From Prevotella sp. (GTDB taxonomy: Bacteria > Bacteroidota > Bacteroidia > Bacteroidales > Bacteroidaceae): DNA of 64,000 nucleotides. The position numbers and the translations under genes are program-made. The notes beneath the pieces are model-generated. The model made no database searches and had not been told where the DNA came from. It saw nothing but the letters and a program-made list of their open reading frames with translations. The DNA is taken from contig JAFZAP010000051.1 in assembly GCA_017557185.1 (NCBI GenBank), positions 19,721-83,720 of the forward strand, given 5' to 3'. The stretch's first letter is position 1; each line of letters begins with the position of its first letter. Positions 56,221 through 64,000 of this stretch are shown here, one piece after another.

Positions 56221-57098
56221 GATTCTTCTTTTTTCACTTCAGCAACACGAAGAAAACGGCGGAGGTCGTCTGTGGCCAGTCGGCGTCGCCGGGCATAGTC
56301 GGCCAGTTGGTCCTCGCCGATGCGACCTACATCGAAGTAGCGGGCCTGCGGATGTGCGAACATCAGTCCCGACACGCTGGCGTGCGGGCGCATCATGCCA
56401 CTCTCGGTGAGCCTGATGCCGATTTGCTGCATGTCGAGCAGCTCGTCGAGCAGGAAGTTCAGACTCATGTCAGGCAGCGAGGGATAGCCTACGGCAGGCC
56501 GGATGCCCTGAAAAGCCTCGCGGTGGAGATCGGCTATCGAGAGTTGTTGTTCCTCAGAAGCATAGCCCCAGTAGTGTCGGCGCACCTGCTTGTGCAACAA
56601 CTCCACCGTAGCCTCAGCCAACCGGTCGGCCAGCGTCTGTGCCAACATGCGGCTGTAGTCGTCGGCAGCCTCATCGATGAATGCTGAGGGCACCGTTGCG
56701 GCAAAGAGTCCCACGTGGCAATAGGCATCGTCTCCCCTCACCTCTCTCCACTCGCCTCTTGGCTTCAGGAAGTCGGCCAGGCAGAGCTGCGGCGGCGCTG
56801 AGGTCTGTTGTCGCAGCATGGGCAGTCGCGCCAGCTCGTCGTCACCACGCATCAGCACGATATCATCGCCCTCGCTATATGCTTCGTGGAGGGCGAACAG
56901 GGCTTGTGTCTCACAGCTGCCGTCGAGTTCGTCGAGCAAGTGCTGCGCGTCGTTCCAGAGGCTTTCGCGCTCCACATCGAGTGTGGTCTGCCCATCAGGA
57001 GAGACCGCCTGTCTGCCTCCCGCCAGCCCCCAGGCGTGGTAGAAGTACAGCCAGTTGATGTAGGGCCGCACGTCGGCAATGCGATAACTCAATATCAT
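56217..57098 (-). CDS. Stand-alone methionine synthase (MetH) reactivation domain protein
   Basis: 293 aa. The C-terminal half carries the signature of the AdoMet-binding reactivation domain of cobalamin-dependent methionine synthase: GIRPAVGYPSLPDM, then LTESGMMRPHASVSGLMFAHPQARYFDVGRIGEDQLADYARRR. The N-terminal half (YINWLYFYHAWGL...LADFLKPRGEW) corresponds to the start of that domain. In E. coli MetH it is fused to the cobalamin and methyltransferase domains, which are absent here. A separate protein could reactivate a split MetH encoded elsewhere. A TAACTTCG box (57107-57114) ends 8 nt before the ATG. Confidence 0.85.
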   Translation of the reverse strand: MILSYRIADVRPYINWLYFYHAWGLAGGRQAVSPDGQTTLDVERESLWNDAQHLLDELDGSCETQALFALHEAYSEGDDIVLMRGDDELARLPMLRQQTSAPPQLCLADFLKPRGEWREVRGDDAYCHVGLFAATVPSAFIDEAADDYSRMLAQTLADRLAEATVELLHKQVRRHYWGYASEEQQLSIADLHREAFQGIRPAVGYPSLPDMSLNFLLDELLDMQQIGIRLTESGMMRPHASVSGLMFAHPQARYFDVGRIGEDQLADYARRRRLATDDLRRFLRVAEVKKEES

Positions 57099-57172
57099 TC
57101 AGCCTGCGAAGTTACGAAAAAAAACGCAAGTAGCGCCCACATTAACCTCTCTTAACGCATGCAGCCCACTTG

Positions 57173-57643
57173 TCAGCGGCACTCGCCAGCTCCGTAGATG
57201 TAGCCCTGCATAGCGGCTTGGTAGTCGAAGATCTCCTCCGGACGGAAGAAGCGAGCCAATTCGATGGCGGCATTCGACGTAGAGTCGCTGGCGTGCACGA
57301 TGTTCTGCTGATTGCTCATCGAGTAGTCGCCGCGAATGGTGCCGGGAGCGGCCTCGCGACCATTTGTGGCACCCGTCATCACGCGAACTACCTGTACGGC
57401 ATCGACTCCCGATACGGCCAGCGCGACAACGGGCGAAGCCATCATCGAGGCTGCCAGCGACGGGAAGAAGGGACGGTCGGCCAGATGGGCATAGTGTTCG
57501 CGAAGGATGGGCTCATCGAGCTGCATCATCTTCAAGCCTGCAATGCGCAGTCCGCGACGTTCAAAACGACTCACGATTTCGCCAATCAGCTGACGCTGCA
57601 CGCAGCTGGGCTTCAGTAATACCAGTGTTGTTTCCATATTCAT
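57173..57643 (-). CDS. ndk: Nucleoside diphosphate kinase
   Basis: 156 aa from ATG 57643 (MNMETTLVLLKPS); the ATG at 57637 is equally plausible. The active-site His is about residue 117 in QNIVHASDS, following GTIRGDYSM. It exchanges the gamma-phosphate between NTPs and NDPs by a phosphohistidine. It begins 1 nt after the stop of the GH2 gene, so it may share the glycosidase transcript, an odd pairing for a housekeeping gene; an internal promoter is possible. Confidence 0.95.
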   Translation of the reverse strand: MNMETTLVLLKPSCVQRQLIGEIVSRFERRGLRIAGLKMMQLDEPILREHYAHLADRPFFPSLAASMMASPVVALAVSGVDAVQVVRVMTGATNGREAAPGTIRGDYSMSNQQNIVHASDSTSNAAIELARFFRPEEIFDYQAAMQGYIYGAGECR

Positions 57644-57644
57644 T

Positions 57645-60125
57645 TCATTTATTGGTGATATTAAATTGTAATTGTCCTGCAGCCTTGCCTTGACGGCAAC
57701 TGAGCGTGGCCGGACCAGCCTCGCGGGTGGTCTGCAACAGTACCTGTGCCAACCCGTTGAACGTGCGCACACAGAACTTTCGGGCGTCGCGGTCGGCAGG
57801 GCGTTCTTCAGCTTTCCACGCAGGGTCGCCGTTGCCCACGCCGAGAATGCGAACAGGTCCGCTCACCTCCAGTTCCACCTCCTCACAGGCCGTCGGCACG
57901 AAGCGGCCGCGACGGTCCTGCAACTTGATGGTGCAAACGGCAACGTCCCGATTGTCGGCGCGTAGCGACGTGCGGTCGGCAGAAAGCCGCATGCGCTCGG
58001 GAACTCCTGTAGTCTCGATGCGCTCGGTCTTGATGCGACGACCCTTGCCGTCGTAGCCGCGTGCCTCGATATAGCCGGGCTGATAGACGGCCTTCCAACT
58101 CAGATGGCCATCCTTCGGCATTGCCTTCCGACCGAGTTTCCTTCCGTTCACGATGAGTTCCACCTCAGCACAGTTAGAGTAAGCCCAAACATCGACTTCC
58201 TCGCCTTCGTGGCCTTGCAGATTCCAGTGGGGCAACAGGTGCAGAACGGGGTCATCGGTCCACCAGGCCTTCAGGTAGTAGGCTTCGTCTTTCGGGAAGC
58301 CGCAGTAGTCGAGGATGCCGAACTCTGAGCCTGTGGCGGGGAAAGCGAGTGGATTCGGCTCACCGCGATAGTCGAAGCCCGTCCAATAGAACAACCCCGA
58401 GACCCACGGCCGCTGGTGATAGAACTGCCAACCGCGCTCGATGCAGTTGAACAGGCTGTCGGGCCCTTGCTTACTGCGGTTGATGGCCGCCATCCTTCCG
58501 TTCCCGACATCGTCGAAATACACGCTGCGCGTACCGCAACCGGTTGTCTCCTCGCTGCCGAGGGCAATACGTTTCGGATAGTTGCGTCGGTGCTCCTCAA
58601 CGGGATTCTGCAGGATGTAGTTATAGCCGGCCACATCCATCGGCTCGTTGATGGTGGGACCGCTGCTGCTGGCGACACATGCCAGACGTGTGGAATCCAT
58701 CCGATGGCAGAACTCACGCATAGCGGCAGCGATGCGTCGCCCGTAGTCGTTCCACTCAATACCCCACTCCTCGTTGCCGATACTCCAGAGGATGATACTC
58801 GGATGATTGCGGTCACGACGAATCATCTGGCTGAGCTGTCGCCGCTGGAAGTCGTTCACACCCGTCAGGCGGTTCTCCTCGAGCACGAGCATACCCAATC
58901 GGTCGCAAGCGTCAAGGAGTTCGGGGGTAGCGGGATTATGACTGGTGCGAATAGCATTACAGCCGATTGACTGCAGTTGGCGCACCGTCCACGCCTGCAT
59001 GGCATCGGGCACCGCAGCACCCACTCCAGCGTGGTCCTGGTGCATGTTCACACCCAGGAGTTTCACCGGCTGTCCGTTCAGGAAGAACCCGCGGTCGGCA
59101 TCAAACGCCAAATGACGTATGCCTGTGGTTGTCGTATAGGTGTCGACGACGGAGCCATCACCATCGATGACGTCCGTCTTCACTTGATAGAGATAGGGGT
59201 CGTCGAGACTCCACAGATGGGGCCGTTCAACCCGAATGGCAGCCGTTGTCGAGAGTTCGTCCTTGCCCGGCAGCGTCTGTTTCCCCACCGATGTTGTTCC
59301 GACAATCCTTCCGTCGGCATCCAGCAACGAATGTTGCAACGTGAAGTGCTTTTCGCTGGTGGCATCGTTGCCGATGGTGGCCTCGATGGTGAGCGTTGCA
59401 GCATCGAAAGGCGGCTGCAGGTCGGCATGCACAAACGTGCCGAAGGTCTTCACATAGACGGGAGCCGTGCGGTTCAGCCACACATGACGATAGATGCCGG
59501 CACCCTCATAGAACCAGCCTTCCTCCAACGAGGCATCGACCCGCACGCAGATGAGATTCTCGCCTGCCGGACGGCCTTCAACCGACGAGGCGTCGCCGTA
59601 GTTCAAATATTCCGTGATGTCGTAGGTCTGCGACGCATAGCCGCTCTCCTCGCCACCGATGTAGAAGCCGTTCACCCAGATGCGGGCATCGCGGAAGATG
59701 CCGTCGAACTGCAGCTCGTAGTGCGGTCCCCTGTCGGCCTTGTCGAGGGTGATCACCTTGCGATACCAGCCCACCGACGTTGCAGGATACTTCCAGCCTA
59801 CGGTCTTGTAGCCGTGACTGTGGCTCGCCTCAGGGGCAAAGGGCAAGTCGACCACCCAGTCGTGGGGCAGGTCCACACGCTTCCAGCCCGAGGCATCGAA
59901 CTTCAGACTGTAGGGTCCCTCGTTATGAATGCTTCCCGCCTTCGTCAGGTAGTTGAAGTATTCGGTGCCGCAGCCGTAGTCCTTAGCGGGGTCGGCAGCA
60001 TGACCAAAGGCAAACTGCCAACCCTCGTCGAGCGAGAGATGGGCGCGCGGCTGCCGGCTCTGCCCACTTACCGTCAGCACTCCTGCAAGCAGCAGGTTCA
60101 AAACCACAAATCCAACCTTCCTCAT
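57645..60125 (-). CDS. GH2 family beta-galactosidase-like enzyme (secreted)
   Basis: 826 aa with signal peptide (GFVVLNLLLAGVLTVSGQ). Order: jelly-roll sugar-binding domain (LPHDWVVDLPF; GWYRKVITL; RDARIWVNGFYIGG), Ig-like domain, TIM barrel and C-terminal beta domains. The acid/base Glu is in LWSIGNEEWG near residue 450. The likely nucleophile is Glu in LGSEETTG near 525, in the GSET-type context of large GH2 beta-galactosidases. NMHQDHAGVG is the usual start of the barrel. It should act in the periplasm on oligosaccharides. It is the third of GH20-GH2-GH2 on the same strand. Confidence 0.92.
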   Translation of the reverse strand: MRKVGFVVLNLLLAGVLTVSGQSRQPRAHLSLDEGWQFAFGHAADPAKDYGCGTEYFNYLTKAGSIHNEGPYSLKFDASGWKRVDLPHDWVVDLPFAPEASHSHGYKTVGWKYPATSVGWYRKVITLDKADRGPHYELQFDGIFRDARIWVNGFYIGGEESGYASQTYDITEYLNYGDASSVEGRPAGENLICVRVDASLEEGWFYEGAGIYRHVWLNRTAPVYVKTFGTFVHADLQPPFDAATLTIEATIGNDATSEKHFTLQHSLLDADGRIVGTTSVGKQTLPGKDELSTTAAIRVERPHLWSLDDPYLYQVKTDVIDGDGSVVDTYTTTTGIRHLAFDADRGFFLNGQPVKLLGVNMHQDHAGVGAAVPDAMQAWTVRQLQSIGCNAIRTSHNPATPELLDACDRLGMLVLEENRLTGVNDFQRRQLSQMIRRDRNHPSIILWSIGNEEWGIEWNDYGRRIAAAMREFCHRMDSTRLACVASSSGPTINEPMDVAGYNYILQNPVEEHRRNYPKRIALGSEETTGCGTRSVYFDDVGNGRMAAINRSKQGPDSLFNCIERGWQFYHQRPWVSGLFYWTGFDYRGEPNPLAFPATGSEFGILDYCGFPKDEAYYLKAWWTDDPVLHLLPHWNLQGHEGEEVDVWAYSNCAEVELIVNGRKLGRKAMPKDGHLSWKAVYQPGYIEARGYDGKGRRIKTERIETTGVPERMRLSADRTSLRADNRDVAVCTIKLQDRRGRFVPTACEEVELEVSGPVRILGVGNGDPAWKAEERPADRDARKFCVRTFNGLAQVLLQTTREAGPATLSCRQGKAAGQLQFNITNK

Positions 60126-60170
60126 TCGAGAGTAATCATAAACTATAAACTATCCACTATCAACTATCCA

Positions 60171-61961
60171 CTACTTCCCCTCGTACCACTTCTGCAGCAC
60201 GTAGAAGGCCTTCTTCTTCTGACCGTCGTCGCTGAAGAGTCCCTTACGGTTGTAGTAGTCCTGAATGCCGGTGAGCACGCGGCGCGGCGAGCGGAAGTCC
60301 TTCAGTATCCAGGGTGTAGTGCCTGCCAGACCTTCAATCTTGTCGAGCATCGCGGTGTTCTCGCGATACAGGTTCTCCTGGAACTCCTCCGTCCAGCGCT
60401 GATTCTTCTCGCCGTGATAGCCGGCCTTTGCGCCGCCGCCGAACTCACTGATAATCACAGGCTTGTTGTAGGGAATCTCCCACGTCATCTTCGGAGCATC
60501 GTTCACGTCACGATACCAGCCGATGTATTGGTTGAAGCTCACCACATCGACGTATTTGTTCATGTTGTCCTGCAGACGGTTGTGATAATTCGAGGCACCC
60601 GTCACCTCCATCGCCATCGAGATGAGGCGTGTGGAGTCCTGCGTGCGGGCATAGGTGGCCAGACGTCCGAGGAACTGGTCGCGCTCGGGCGAGTGAGGCG
60701 TCTCGTTGGCTATACTCCAGATGATAACATTCGCACGGTTGTGGTCGCGGGCAATCATGTCCTGAAGCTGTGCCTCAGCATTCTGATAGGTGGAGAAGTT
60801 CTTCCAGGCGATGGTCCAATAGACGGGAATCTCCGACCACACGAGAATACCCATTCGCTCAGCCTCGCGCACAGCGTATTCGTTGTGCGGATAGTGAGCC
60901 AGGCGCACGAAGTTACAGCCCAGCTCCTTCGCCCACGAGAGCAGCGTGTGGGCATCTGCCGTGCAGTTGGCGCGACCGCCGCCGTTGGGTTTCTCCTCGT
61001 GTATGCTGATGCCCTTCAGGAAGATGGGCTGTCCGTTGAGCAGAATCTGCTTGCCGCGCGTCTCAATCTTGCGGAAGCCGATTTCGTCGGTCAGCGTCTC
61101 GCCGTCCATCGTGACCTCCACCTTATACAATTTTGGTGTAGCAGGGCTCCAGAGCACCGGCTTCGCCTTCATATAGGTGGTCGCGGTTCCGTCGCTGCCC
61201 GTCGTGAGCACCTTGTTGATCTTCAGTTCAGGGATGTTCAGCGTCACCTGCTTACCGGCCTCGGCCTTGTTCAGCTTCACGGTGAAGCCCAGACGACGTC
61301 CCTCGAGGCTGAGCAGCTGCAGCGAGTAGTTCTCCACATAGGTGGCAGGCACATCGACCAGCAGCACGTCGCGCGTGATGCCGCCATAGTTCCACCAGTC
61401 GAAGATCTGCGTGGGCACATCCTCAGCGTGGCGCTTGTTGTCCACCTTCACGATGACGAAGTTCTCGCCATCCTTCAGCTTATCGGTGATGTCGAAATTG
61501 AACGGAGTGAAGCCGCCGATATGATGGCCCACATGCTCGCCGTTCACATAGACGTGGGAATCGTAGTTCACCGCTCCGAAATACAGCAGCGTGCGGCGCG
61601 AGGGGTCGGCGGCAGGCCGCTGGAACTTCTTGTAGAACCATACGGTGCCCTCGTAGAAGAACAGGCGTTCGTCGCGTGTGTTCCAGTCGGAAGGAAGGGT
61701 CATCTCCTCTGCCTTGTCGAAGTCGTATTCGATGAGGTCCTCGGGCTTCTGCGGCTTCTGGTTACGGAAGAATCCCCAGCGCGTGGGGTTCATGCGGTAG
61801 TCGTAGTAGCCCTCCTCCTGCACGTCGACGATGTAGTGCCACGGGCCGTTGAGCGACGTCGTCTTCCGTCCGAGGATGTTGCCTACTTGCGGCACCTGCT
61901 GTGCCAGCGTGGTGAGTAACGGTGCTGCTATGAGCACGATGGTAGTCAGTAGCTTTTTCAT
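60171..61961 (-). CDS. GH2 family beta-glucuronidase/galactosidase-like enzyme (secreted)
   Basis: 596 aa, close to the compact beta-glucuronidase-type GH2 length. Signal peptide MKKLLTTIVLIAAPLLTTLAQ. The sugar-binding domain has LPSDWNTRDERLFFYEGTVWFYKKF and FGAVNYDSHVYVNGEHVGHH. The barrel has FLKGISIHEEKPNGGG, the acid/base Glu in WSIANETP (near 418) and the nucleophile Glu in VIISEFGGG (near 504). Substrate specificity (glucuronide, galactoside, mannoside) is not readable. It lies 3 bp after the GH20 gene, so they are cotranscribed. Confidence 0.92.
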   Translation of the reverse strand: MKKLLTTIVLIAAPLLTTLAQQVPQVGNILGRKTTSLNGPWHYIVDVQEEGYYDYRMNPTRWGFFRNQKPQKPEDLIEYDFDKAEEMTLPSDWNTRDERLFFYEGTVWFYKKFQRPAADPSRRTLLYFGAVNYDSHVYVNGEHVGHHIGGFTPFNFDITDKLKDGENFVIVKVDNKRHAEDVPTQIFDWWNYGGITRDVLLVDVPATYVENYSLQLLSLEGRRLGFTVKLNKAEAGKQVTLNIPELKINKVLTTGSDGTATTYMKAKPVLWSPATPKLYKVEVTMDGETLTDEIGFRKIETRGKQILLNGQPIFLKGISIHEEKPNGGGRANCTADAHTLLSWAKELGCNFVRLAHYPHNEYAVREAERMGILVWSEIPVYWTIAWKNFSTYQNAEAQLQDMIARDHNRANVIIWSIANETPHSPERDQFLGRLATYARTQDSTRLISMAMEVTGASNYHNRLQDNMNKYVDVVSFNQYIGWYRDVNDAPKMTWEIPYNKPVIISEFGGGAKAGYHGEKNQRWTEEFQENLYRENTAMLDKIEGLAGTTPWILKDFRSPRRVLTGIQDYYNRKGLFSDDGQKKKAFYVLQKWYEGK

Positions 61962-61964
61962 GTG

Positions 61965-63467
61965 TTATCTCTTTAATGTTTTACAATATTTCTCAAATTC
62001 TTCGTAAGGCAGCGTGACGAGGCGGCCCGTCCACGTCTTCGCGGCGATGGTCTGCAGGGCAGGCACGATGCGGTCATGCAGGTCGTCGATGGTGATCGTC
62101 GGGTCGGGAATGTCGTTCCACAGGGCAAACATACCGCCTTCAATCTGCGGGTCCTGCTCCTCGAAGCGCTTGTCGCCGATCGTGGCGGGCGTCCAGTTGT
62201 TATACAGGTACTCGCAGTTCAGGTAGTCGTAGTAGTAGCCTGCCTTCGGCACGATATAGACAAGTCCGTCTGGAATCGACACGAGCTGATAGCCCAGCTG
62301 GCGCATGGAGTCGGGCTGCGCATAGCCGTTGTACCAGCAGTTCATCAGCACCCCTTCGTGGCGCACGGGTGTCTCACCGCGGGCATGCGTGAGCGCTCCC
62401 CACAGCGTGGGCTGCTTGCCGAAGCTCTCCACAAGGGCGAGGTAGTGGTCGGTATAGGCGCGGAACTGCTCCACCACCTCCTGCCGCGCATTCGAGTATT
62501 CATCCGTTCCGATGCAGACACGAGGACCGCGAAACACCGGCTGCTGGTCGGCTGCAGGCGAGAGGTACTCGCGGAACAGCGCGTCCATAAACGTATATAC
62601 ATCGGGATTCGACAGGTCGAGATGATCCATTCCGTACTCCTTCGAGGCGAGGTCGGGCCGGTAGTGGGTGAACGCCAGCGAGTGGGCAGGAGCGTCGATC
62701 TCGGGGATGATCTCCACACCGTTCCTGCTGGCCAGCTCCTGCAACGCGATGAACTCCGCCTTCGTGTAGCTGCCGTCCTTGGCGGTCAGCCCGGGATAGG
62801 TGTCGCACTCCAGTCGGAAGGCGGCCTGCGTCTTCAGCCAGTCCTCATCGAAATACTTCTTGAAGCCGTTGTCGTTCAGGTGCAGATGCAGCGTGTTCAT
62901 CTTGTAGTAGCCCATCAGGCGCACGAGCCGCCGCAGGTAGTCCATCGGGATGTATTTCCTGCCGACATCGAACACGAATCCGCGCAACCGGTACTGCGGC
63001 TCATCGACAATCTGTCCGCAGGGAAGCGAAGCTGATGTGGGGCTCACCAGCTGCAGCAGCGTGCGCGTAGCCCAGAAGGCACCTCGCTCCGACGGACTCG
63101 ATATCTCGACAACCGCCGTTCCGTTTCTCTTTTTAGTGGGTCTCCCTATCGTCAGCTGATATCCTTCCAGCGACATCGTGTCGTGCTTTCGGCTGATGAA
63201 CACTATGTCGCCTTGTCGGGCAGGCCCCTTGCGCAGCGTCATCGTGCGACCGGTCATCTGCTTGTAGTCACGGGCGAACGTCGCAGCTACTCCGGCCATA
63301 CTCTTCGTCACCAGCACATAGCGGCCACTGAGCGCCACCTGGCCTGTGCCGCCCGTCCACGAGGTCACTTCCGGAACGACCAGCGGCTTTTCATTTGTGT
63401 TCGTCGGTTGTGCCCACAGGCCGAGGGTAGCCAGCAGAAAGAATACGATCAGCAGTTTCCTTGTCAT
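61965..63467 (-). CDS. GH20 beta-N-acetylhexosaminidase (secreted)
   Basis: 500 aa from ATG 63467 (MTRKLLIVFFLLATLGLWAQ, a signal peptide). A GH20b-type N-terminal domain (TMTLRKGPARQGDIVF...EGYQLTIG) precedes the barrel: RGFVFDVGRKYIPMDYLRRLVRLMGYYKMNTLHLHLNDNGF, EIIPEIDAPAHSLAF and the catalytic Asp-Glu pair in CIGTDEYSN near residue 321. It removes terminal GlcNAc or GalNAc using substrate-assisted catalysis. As first gene of GH20-GH2-GH2 it points to use of host mucin or N-glycan-like oligosaccharides. A TAAATTTG box lies at 63512-63519. Confidence 0.92.
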   Translation of the reverse strand: MTRKLLIVFFLLATLGLWAQPTNTNEKPLVVPEVTSWTGGTGQVALSGRYVLVTKSMAGVAATFARDYKQMTGRTMTLRKGPARQGDIVFISRKHDTMSLEGYQLTIGRPTKKRNGTAVVEISSPSERGAFWATRTLLQLVSPTSASLPCGQIVDEPQYRLRGFVFDVGRKYIPMDYLRRLVRLMGYYKMNTLHLHLNDNGFKKYFDEDWLKTQAAFRLECDTYPGLTAKDGSYTKAEFIALQELASRNGVEIIPEIDAPAHSLAFTHYRPDLASKEYGMDHLDLSNPDVYTFMDALFREYLSPAADQQPVFRGPRVCIGTDEYSNARQEVVEQFRAYTDHYLALVESFGKQPTLWGALTHARGETPVRHEGVLMNCWYNGYAQPDSMRQLGYQLVSIPDGLVYIVPKAGYYYDYLNCEYLYNNWTPATIGDKRFEEQDPQIEGGMFALWNDIPDPTITIDDLHDRIVPALQTIAAKTWTGRLVTLPYEEFEKYCKTLKR

Positions 63468-63511
63468 TACAGTTTTTAGTTGTGTAGCGTTTTCAATGCG
63501 TGAATAATCTA

Positions 63512-63543
63512 CAAATTTAGTCATTAGCGCGCGTGTGTGCAAG
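63512..63543 (-). promoter_or_regulatory. Probable promoter of the GH20-GH2-GH2 operon
   Basis: On the minus strand an imperfect -33 (CTTG, 63540-63543), 20 nt, and TAAATTTG (63512-63519). The -7 box ends 44 nt before the ATG at 63467. Confidence 0.5.
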
Positions 63544-63936
63544 TCCAGGCGCAAATCCTAAATATTTTTAACATTTATTCCGTGAGTTTAAAACATTTAT
63601 CAAAAACAACACAAACCGCTCGGCTTTGCCGCTTTCATAGCGAAGCGGAGAAAGAACATAAGACAACTTTTTCAACCACGTATCTCACGGATTCATGAAA
63701 AAAACCGAAAAAACACCCCCATAGGGGACGAGAAATGGTCGGCCTATCGGCCTCAAAATTTAATGAAAATCAATAATTTTGGGAACTATATACAATTAGA
63801 CCCTCCGAACTTTTTAGACATACGAGACAGACGGACAGACGATTTTAAATATATCGCCTTCGGCGAGAAATCTTACAAAATCTTATTCAAAATCTTTCAA
63901 AATTAGACAGAGAGACAAAGAGTCGCTTGAATGACA

Positions 63937-64000
63937 CGAAGGAAATCGGACAATGGAGGGCGATTCCGCGCGCGGAATCTAACGTTTGACAGAGCCGGCA
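63937..64000. mobile_element. Second copy of the inverted-repeat element, cut by the right edge
   Basis: The left terminal repeat (CGAAGGAAATCGGACAATGG, then AGG) and the first hairpin (GATTCCGCGCGCGGAATC), then TAACGTTTGACAGAGCCG, match the element at 13004. The rest of the gap 63468-63936 holds the AGCGGAGAAAGAAC word, an AATTAGACCCT word and the AGACATACG...ACAGACG word, but no gene. Confidence 0.6.

Noticed and set aside
58977-61919. A 980-codon open frame on the + strand
   Set aside because: It is antisense to two GH2 genes whose catalytic motifs, signal peptides and spacing are clear. Such shadows are common with this codon usage, and the frame shows no recognisable domain.

Overview
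This 64 kb window comes from a Bacteroidota chromosome, most likely Prevotella or a close relative. The evidence is Bacteroidota-type promoters (TTTG, 19-21 nt, TAnnTTTG) with no recognisable Shine-Dalgarno sites, a SusC/SusD pair, family-typical proteins (DUF3667, PorT-like barrel, Wzi, TupA-like ATP-grasp, HU-related protein), and a tmRNA whose tag ends in YALAA. Coding density is high. Intergenic DNA is unusual: it is largely built from a few short reiterated word families and hairpins, and some of these have entered reading frames.

Layout. 0-6.5 kb: 5' end of L-fucose isomerase, a TerB/J-domain protein, a zinc-ribbon coiled-coil protein, a Nif3 protein, a secreted endonuclease, and an SOS-type umuD-(A1S_2505-like)-umuC operon. 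7-12.8 kb: a DIP1984 protein, a FetB-like permease with an aberrant short ABC ATPase, agmatine deiminase, a secreted unknown, AzlCD and ssrA (tmRNA). 13.5-31.3 kb: an exopolysaccharide/capsule cluster (Wza-like exporter, Wzz, Wzx, Wzy, five glycan-assembly or CapA-type proteins, initiating sugar transferase), with GH16 and TupA-like genes on the opposite strand inside it and a Wzi/aminotransferase block after it. 31.7-38.8 kb: two paralogous low-complexity secreted proteins flanking a histidine phosphatase, an HU-like protein, and mfd. 38.9-43.2 kb: an SDR gene and a trpB2-cysK-cysE operon. 43.3-52.2 kb: susCD, a sodium:solute symporter and envelope proteins. 52.6-57.6 kb: polyprenol-sugar synthase, acyltransferase, phosphoesterase, a stand-alone MetH reactivation domain and ndk. 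57.6-63.5 kb: GH20-GH2-GH2 glycan-degradation genes.

Most notable observations. (1) A 19-codon leader peptide rich in Cys and Trp (CWCWRC), preceded by a good promoter and followed by a terminator hairpin, sits before trpB2-cysK-cysE and looks like a dual Cys/Trp transcription attenuator. (2) A GC-rich palindromic repeat family common between genes is also inserted in frame in at least five proteins (Mfd several times, agmatine deiminase, histidine phosphatase, symporter, DUF308), always encoding Pro/Gly-rich linkers. A second repeat family has entered an aminotransferase. (3) Arrays of hairpins with variable stems and constant GTTCAA linkers point inward at a terminator between convergent genes. 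(4) A 150-bp inverted-repeat-bounded element has a second copy at the right edge. (5) There are two 22-bp-period tandem arrays. All calls were made by reading the sequence; no database search was run.
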